A program made the position numbers and the translations under genes. From NCBI RefSeq assembly GCF_021043395.1, contig NZ_JAJNKE010000016.1, positions 21,197 through 85,196 of the forward strand: 64,000 nucleotides of DNA, read 5' to 3'. This stretch comes from Clostridium guangxiense. Its GTDB lineage: Bacteria > Bacillota > Clostridia > Clostridiales > Clostridiaceae. The notes beneath the pieces were generated by a model that was not told the origin of the DNA, did not search any database, and saw nothing but the letters and a program-made list of their open reading frames with translations. Position 1 is the stretch's first letter. Each line of letters begins with the position of its first letter. This document shows, one piece after another, positions 60,023 through 64,000 of the stretch.

Positions 60023-61405
60023 CTAACTGTGTTTTCTTTCTAGCCTTACTACCGTCTCTACATGACCCGTTGCTGGAAACATATCCACCGGCTGAACTTC
60101 CAAAACTTCATATCTAAGTTCACCTAATATACCCAAATCCCTTCCCAAAGTTGCAGGATCACAAGAAACATAAACTATAGTCCTAGGTGCTGCACTTGCT
60201 ATAGACTCAAGAAGAACCTTTTCGCAGCCTTTTCTTGGAGGATCTACTAACACAACCTCTGGCTTTATCCCTCTTTTAATTAACTTTGGAATTTCCTCTT
60301 CTGATTTTCCAACAATAAATTCAGTATTGGTTACCTTATTTTGAGCAGCGTTAATTTTCGCATTTTCAATTGCCTCTGGTATTATTTCCACTCCATACAC
60401 CATCTTTGCATTTTGTGATAAAAATAATGAGATAGTTCCTGTTCCACAATAAGCATCAAAGACAACTTCATTTCCTGTAAGTCCCGCATACTTAAGTGCT
60501 GCATTATAAAGTCTTTCCGTTTGCACCGGATTAACCTGAAAAAAAGATTTTGAGGAAATATTAAATTTAAACTCACCTATATAGTCTTGTATTTGGCTTT
60601 CTCCCCATAACGTTATTTCCTTTTCTCCAAGTATTACATTGGTCCTCTTGCTATTGATATTTTGAATTATTCCTGTTATTCCATCAATATTTTGAGTAAT
60701 ACTTTCTATAAGCTCCTTCTTATGTTGTAGAACTTCATTTACTGTAACTAAAACAAGCATTATCTGTTCTGTCTTAAAACCTCTTCTTATCATAATGTGC
60801 CTTAAAGTGCCCTTACCAGTTTGCTCATTATAGCCTCGTATTTTAAACTTACTCATCCACTCTTTAACAAGCTTAATTATTTCATTTCCAGCTTCAAATT
60901 GTATGTAGCATTTATCTATATCAATTATCTCATGACTTCTCTCTGCATAAAAACCAATTTGGATTTCACCATTTTTTTCTCCCACTGGAAGTTGAACTTT
61001 GTTTCTATAATAATAAGGTGGATTCATTCCAATAGTATCATGTACAATTACAGAATCAGTTTTAATTTTTCCTATTCTCTCAAGGCAGTCAATAACTTTC
61101 TGCCTTTTAAAATCAAGCTGAGCTTCATATGAGAGATGCTGCATTTGACATCCCCCACATCTTTTATAACTGGGACATATCGGTTCACTTCTATCCTCTG
61201 ATTTTTCAATTATCTGCATAATCTTCCCAAAAGCAAAATTTTTATTCACCTTAGTGATTTTTACCTTCACCTTTTCACCTTTAATTGCACCTTTTATAAA
61301 CACAGTAAAGTTATCTATTCTGCCAATACCTTCACCCATACTTCCAAAACCATCTATATAAATTTCATAATCCTTATTTTTTTCTACAGGAACCAATTTG
61401 TTCAT
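60023..61405 (-). CDS. rlmD: 23S rRNA (uracil-C5)-methyltransferase, RlmD/RumA type
   Basis: A 460-residue RNA methyltransferase that makes 5-methyluridine in 23S rRNA using SAM. The TRAM domain fills residues 11-65 ([34 protein letters not shown]). An iron-sulfur site follows (C77, C83, C86 in [10 protein letters not shown], and a fourth cysteine in IDIDKCYIQ). The Rossmann part has [24 protein letters not shown] and the catalytic cysteine in [14 protein letters not shown]. The ATG at 61405 is 9 nt after AGAAGG; the in-frame GTG at 61414 touches the ribosome binding site. In Firmicutes several paralogues exist, so the exact uridine is unsure. Confidence 0.92.
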   Translation of the reverse strand: MNKLVPVEKNKDYEIYIDGFGSMGEGIGRIDNFTVFIKGAIKGEKVKVKITKVNKNFAFGKIMQIIEKSEDRSEPICPSYKRCGGCQMQHLSYEAQLDFKRQKVIDCLERIGKIKTDSVIVHDTIGMNPPYYYRNKVQLPVGEKNGEIQIGFYAERSHEIIDIDKCYIQFEAGNEIIKLVKEWMSKFKIRGYNEQTGKGTLRHIMIRRGFKTEQIMLVLVTVNEVLQHKKELIESITQNIDGITGIIQNINSKRTNVILGEKEITLWGESQIQDYIGEFKFNISSKSFFQVNPVQTERLYNAALKYAGLTGNEVVFDAYCGTGTISLFLSQNAKMVYGVEIIPEAIENAKINAAQNKVTNTEFIVGKSEEEIPKLIKRGIKPEVVLVDPPRKGCEKVLLESIASAAPRTIVYVSCDPATLGRDLGILGELRYEVLEVQPVDMFPATGHVETVVRLERKHS

Positions 61406-61495
61406 AAATTTCACCCTTCTAAGTATATTTTGAAGATTACTGATTACAGACTATAAAGTGCAGTAAAGGAAAACTTATTACATTGACTATATAAT

Positions 61496-61549
61496 TTTTA
61501 AAATTTTCTGCATCAGAAGAAAATTAACCTTCACTCTACTCTTTACTCT
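61496..61549 (+). repeat. Dispersed clostridial repeat, copy A
   Basis: About 54 bp with an internal hairpin (TTTTCTGC-ATCA-GAAGAAAA-like), then CCTTCACTCTACTCTTTACT. It matches copy B at 62591-62643 except for about three substitutions and one indel. The two copies flank the HAD gene. Confidence 0.8.
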
Positions 61550-61667
61550 CTACTCTGATTTCTTATTATATCATACCTCTAATACTTCCACATTATTTTT
61601 CACAATATATGATTAAAATCATGTTATAATATAATTATATTTTATGCCAATTCGGAGGTAAAAACAT

Positions 61668-62465
61668 ATGGTAAAATTAATTGCTACAGATATGGATGGA
61701 ACTTTGCTTAAAAGTAATGGAGAGCTCCCTCATGAATTTTCGAAAGTTTTAAATAATTTAATTGATAAAAGGATTATATTTAGTGTTGCAAGTGGAAGAC
61801 AGTATTTCACTCTAAGAGATAACATGGCAGCCTTTAAGAATAAAATTACTTTTATCGCCGAAAATGGTGCTTTCATAGTTAAAAATGGTGAGGAATTATT
61901 TGCAAAAACTTTAGACCGAACAATTGTAAAGGAAGTTATTGAGGATTTAAACAAACTTCCTGATTGCAAAGCAGTTTTATGTGGTAAAAAAAGTGCATAT
62001 GTACTGGATAAGTCCGCTGAATTTATTGATGAAGTGAAAAAATATTATCATAGATGTACTTCTGTTAATAATTTTGATGAAATTGACGACGAACTTTTTA
62101 AGATTGCATTATATGATCCTAAGGGACCATCAAATAACTCATATTTATTTTTATCATCAAAATGGGGCAAACTCCTTCAGCTCACAATTTCAGGACAAGT
62201 ATGGCTTGATATAGGAAGAAATGATGTAAATAAAGGAACTGCAATAAAATTTCTCCAAAGTCACTTTGGAATAACTGAAAATGAAACAATGGCATTTGGG
62301 GATTATTATAATGATGTTTCAATGCTTCAAAATGTATACCACAGCTATGTTATGGAAAATGCTCCTGAGGGAGTTAAAAAACACGGTAGATTTATTGCTA
62401 AAAGCAATGATGAAAATGGAGTATTACAAGTTATAAAGCATAAAGTTTTACAACTGGAAGCATAG
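61668..62465 (+). CDS. Cof-type HAD-IIB phosphatase
   Basis: A 265-residue hydrolase. Motif I is TDMDGTLL (nucleophile D8, acid D10), the cap domain fills about residues 80-185, and motif IV is FGDYYNDVSML near 212. Cof-like enzymes dephosphorylate sugar phosphates or cofactors such as FMN and PLP precursors; the substrate is not readable. TTCGGAGG precedes the ATG, and TATAAT lies a little further upstream. A strong terminator follows, so it is monocistronic. Confidence 0.92.
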   Translation: MVKLIATDMDGTLLKSNGELPHEFSKVLNNLIDKRIIFSVASGRQYFTLRDNMAAFKNKITFIAENGAFIVKNGEELFAKTLDRTIVKEVIEDLNKLPDCKAVLCGKKSAYVLDKSAEFIDEVKKYYHRCTSVNNFDEIDDELFKIALYDPKGPSNNSYLFLSSKWGKLLQLTISGQVWLDIGRNDVNKGTAIKFLQSHFGITENETMAFGDYYNDVSMLQNVYHSYVMENAPEGVKKHGRFIAKSNDENGVLQVIKHKVLQLEA

Positions 62466-62534
62466 CAAAACAGAGTACAGTGAAGGATGATTTATCCTTC
62501 TTACATCAGATAAATATTTAAAATATATAAAAAC

Positions 62535-62563
62535 AAAGATATTCAGAGCTGCTGAATATCTTT
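62535..62563 (+). terminator. Terminator behind the HAD gene
   Basis: AAAGATATTCAG (62535-62546) pairs perfectly with CTGAATATCTTT (62552-62563), loop AGCTG, followed by T residues. Confidence 0.85.
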
Positions 62564-62590
62564 TATGGTTTGGGGCTTTGCCTCATTAAG

Positions 62591-62643
62591 TTTTAAATTT
62601 TCTGCTTCAGCAGAAAATTAACCTTCACTCTATTCTTTACTCT
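62591..62643 (+). repeat. Dispersed clostridial repeat, copy B
   Basis: Direct repeat of copy A (61496-61549). The internal hairpin is TTTTCTGC-TTCA-GCAGAAAA (better than in A), followed by CCTTCACTCTATTCTTTACT. It runs up to the stop codon of the DUF1540 gene. Related shorter sequence in inverse orientation (AGAGTACAGTGAAGG) lies near 62471. Confidence 0.8.
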
Positions 62644-63001
62644 ATCTTTCTATAAAGGTTTCGCACTCTGTTCCTTCACTTGTGACAGCCCCTGGTCCAT
62701 ATATTTGTACTGTCCTTGCTATACATTCCTTGTTTGCATTATGCGTGCAATTTACAGCCTGACATTTTATTTTAGGACTCATTTCTATAGAACTTCCTGC
62801 AAAGAGCTGTCTTATTTCTCCCGGTACATTCATATTAGTTAGATTAGAAAGTGCATTTCTTATTCCTCTTTCAGCAAAAGTTTCACACTCTGTACCATCT
62901 GAAGAATGTGCCCTTATTCCATGAACATTTATAGTACTTGCTGTACATAATCCATTTATATTATTTACACATGTATTAGCACTACACATTAACTTTCCCA
63001 T
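62642..63001 (-). CDS. DUF1540 protein with two cysteine-rich repeats
   Basis: A 119-residue protein made of two DUF1540 units: residues 5-45 (CSANTCVNNINGLCTASTIN ... TECETF) and 79-118 (CQAVNCTHNANKECIARTVQ ... TECETF). Each unit has four cysteines that probably bind one metal ion. The linker contains hydrophobic and Pro/Gly residues. The family is common in clostridia and related spore formers, with no settled role. GGAGGT precedes the ATG. Confidence 0.88.
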   Translation of the reverse strand: MGKLMCSANTCVNNINGLCTASTINVHGIRAHSSDGTECETFAERGIRNALSNLTNMNVPGEIRQLFAGSSIEMSPKIKCQAVNCTHNANKECIARTVQIYGPGAVTSEGTECETFIER

Positions 63002-63170
63002 AAATTTACCTCCTGCAATTATTAATTTCTATTATTCTTTCACTTTAAAGGAATTTTTATGTATAGTGATAAATTTTAATAATATGACTATGTTTGTCAA
63101 GAATATCAAAAATCAATACATTTATAAACGCTTCAAAGGAAATAATATAAAAAAATATATATAAAAGGCT

Positions 63171-63212
63171 CTATTTTAAATAAGTATAGAAATTAATACT
63201 TATTTAAAATAG
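63171..63212. repeat. AT-rich 17-bp perfect inverted repeat before the DsrE-like gene
   Basis: CTATTTTAAATAAGTAT (63171-63187) and ATACTTATTTAAAATAG (63196-63212) are perfectly complementary with an 8-nt loop. It lies 26 bp before the DsrE2-like start, in the leader. It could be an operator, a bidirectional terminator or an RNA control element. Confidence 0.65.
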
Positions 63213-63238
63213 AACTTCATGAAAAGAGGCTTTTTTAA

Positions 63239-63715
63239 ATGAAAAAAAAATTAAGTTTATTACTATTTAGCGGTGACTATGATAAAGCTTTAGTTGCCCT
63301 CATCCTTGCAAACACCGCAGCAGAAGCAGATATGGATGTAAGTATATTTTTTGCCTTCTGGGGACTTTTTATTTTAAGAGACCCGGATAAAGTATCGGAA
63401 GACAATAAGACTACAATGGAAAAAATGTTCAATGCAATGACTCCTAAGGGTCCAGATGAGCTCCCGCTTTCTAAAATGAACTTTTCGGGTTTTGGCAAAA
63501 AAATGCTTGAAGCTATGATGGCTGAGGATGAAACTCCAACTCTAAAAAACTTTTTAAATGGTGCAATAAAAAAGGGAATTAAATTTTATGGATGTAAGCT
63601 CTCGGTAGACGTTATGGGCTTTAAAAAAGATGAACTTTTACCTCAGCTTGAAATTATTGAAGCAAAAGACTATCTAAAGGATGCTGCTTCATCAGATATT
63701 CAGCTATTCATTTAA
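63239..63715 (+). CDS. DsrE/DsrF-like family protein (DsrE2 type)
   Basis: A 158-residue protein: KLSLLLFSGDYDKALVALIL, ANTAAEADMDVSIFFAFWGL and ILRDPDK form the core, and KKGIKFYGCKLSVDVMGFKK carries the single conserved cysteine (near 118). DsrE2 proteins take part in sulfur transfer, often as soluble or membrane-associated carriers. The N-terminal hydrophobic stretches are part of the fold. AGAGG precedes the ATG, with a perfect hairpin just upstream. The cysteine is intact. Confidence 0.85.
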   Translation: MKKKLSLLLFSGDYDKALVALILANTAAEADMDVSIFFAFWGLFILRDPDKVSEDNKTTMEKMFNAMTPKGPDELPLSKMNFSGFGKKMLEAMMAEDETPTLKNFLNGAIKKGIKFYGCKLSVDVMGFKKDELLPQLEIIEAKDYLKDAASSDIQLFI

Positions 63716-63720
63716 AAATA

Positions 63721-63912
63721 ATGCGAAGTAACATCATCTTGGAATATTAAATAAAATTAATAAATCTAAGTGTCAAATTGTTAAAATCTTAAGAGCTTTC
63801 AATAACTCGCCGTTGGCTCAAACAGATTGAAAGCTCTAAAGCTTTTAGCAATTTAATACTAAGATTTATAAAATTTTATTTAAACTATTCCTTCAATGAT
63901 GTTACTTCGCAT
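63721..63912. repeat. Long imperfect palindrome (MITE-like), about 192 bp
   Basis: ATGCGAAGTAACATCAT (63721-63737) returns as ATGATGTTACTTCGCAT near 63896-63912. Inside, TTAAATAAAATT, ATAAATCT, AAATTG and AGAGCTTTCAAT match their complements on the other arm, giving arms of about 85 bp with small mismatches. It starts a few bases after the DsrE-like stop. It may be a MITE, or a very large terminator-like RNA hairpin. No coding capacity is seen. Confidence 0.75.
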
Positions 63913-63924
63913 AACTCAAAATGA

Positions 63925-64000
63925 ATCATGACCACCGGCTAAGCCGGTGGTTTGCTCAGCCCTGTAAGGGCATATTACTGGCTGGGCTAAAAGCCCTCTG
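63925..64000. mobile_element. Edge of an IS200/IS605-like element (cut by window end)
   Basis: Three small GC-rich hairpins follow each other: ACCACCGGCT/AGCCGGTGGT (63931-63951), GCCCT/AGGGC (63959-63971) and GGGCT/AGCCC (63984-63996). Such imperfect-loop hairpins close to element ends are what TnpA of IS200/IS605 elements recognises, and similar CCACCGGC...GCCGGTGG ends occur in clostridial copies. The transposase, if any, is outside the window. Orientation is unknown. Confidence 0.55.

Noticed and set aside
1..64000. CRISPR array or tRNA genes
   Set aside because: No regularly spaced direct repeats of 24-40 bp and no cloverleaf-type sequences were seen on either strand by eye.

Overview
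The window is low-GC Gram-positive DNA that looks like Clostridium sensu stricto. It is strongly AT-rich, has strong AGGAGG-type ribosome binding sites, uses TTG and GTG starts often, and carries typical clostridial families (RlmD-type methyltransferase, DUF1540 protein, DsrE-like protein, MerR- and LysR-controlled transporter and reductase genes). No rRNA, tRNA or CRISPR array was seen.

Layout. (1) 1-3.56 kb, host-type genes: a reductase fragment cut by the window edge and its divergent MerR regulator, sharing two MerR-type promoters with 19-bp spacers, then a LysR regulator divergent from an MFS transporter. (2) 3.6-9.2 kb, a very AT-rich accessory island read leftward: a decayed ORF, an operon of a RES-domain protein and a small HsdR-N-type nuclease behind a perfect palindrome, and an uncharacterised three-gene cassette. 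(3) About 9.55-52.6 kb, an apparently complete siphovirus prophage of about 43 kb, every gene on the minus strand. Read from high to low coordinates it has a repressor/ImmA pair, a small HTH regulator, replication (DUF2800, DUF2815, DNA polymerase A, VapE-like primase-helicase, VRR-NUC, SNF2 helicase), a late regulator, HNH, a putative cos region, an orphan ParB-methyltransferase, terminase, portal, protease, capsid, head-tail connectors, tail tube, frameshifted tail chaperones, tape measure, Dit, tail endopeptidase, fibres, holin, amidase and two tandem large serine recombinases. (4) 52.7-59.6 kb: a NucS-like nuclease with a RAMA-like tail, then type I restriction-modification hsdM, hsdS and hsdR. 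(5) 59.8-64 kb, host genes: rlmD, a Cof-type HAD phosphatase, DUF1540 and DsrE2-like genes, dispersed repeats, a 192-bp near-palindrome and the edge of an IS200/IS605-like element.

How it works together. The structural genes form a normal HK97-like head and long non-contractile tail programme. The tail chaperone gene ends in a textbook CCCAAAC slippery heptamer whose -1 frame opens exactly into a 64-codon extension ending just before the tape-measure gene. Into this backbone at least six accessory (moron) units are inserted, several with their own terminator: a three-pass membrane protein, a GIY-YIG protein, a ParB-like protein, an RHH-like protein, an HNH protein with an extra N-terminal domain, and an unknown gene pair. 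The prophage lies between two groups of defence-type genes, so the whole 3.6-59.8 kb stretch reads as a defence and mobile-element hotspot between conserved genes. The best candidates for undescribed systems are the RES plus nuclease operon, the 6.4-9.2 kb three-gene cassette, and the prophage morons. Exact att sites could not be found by eye.
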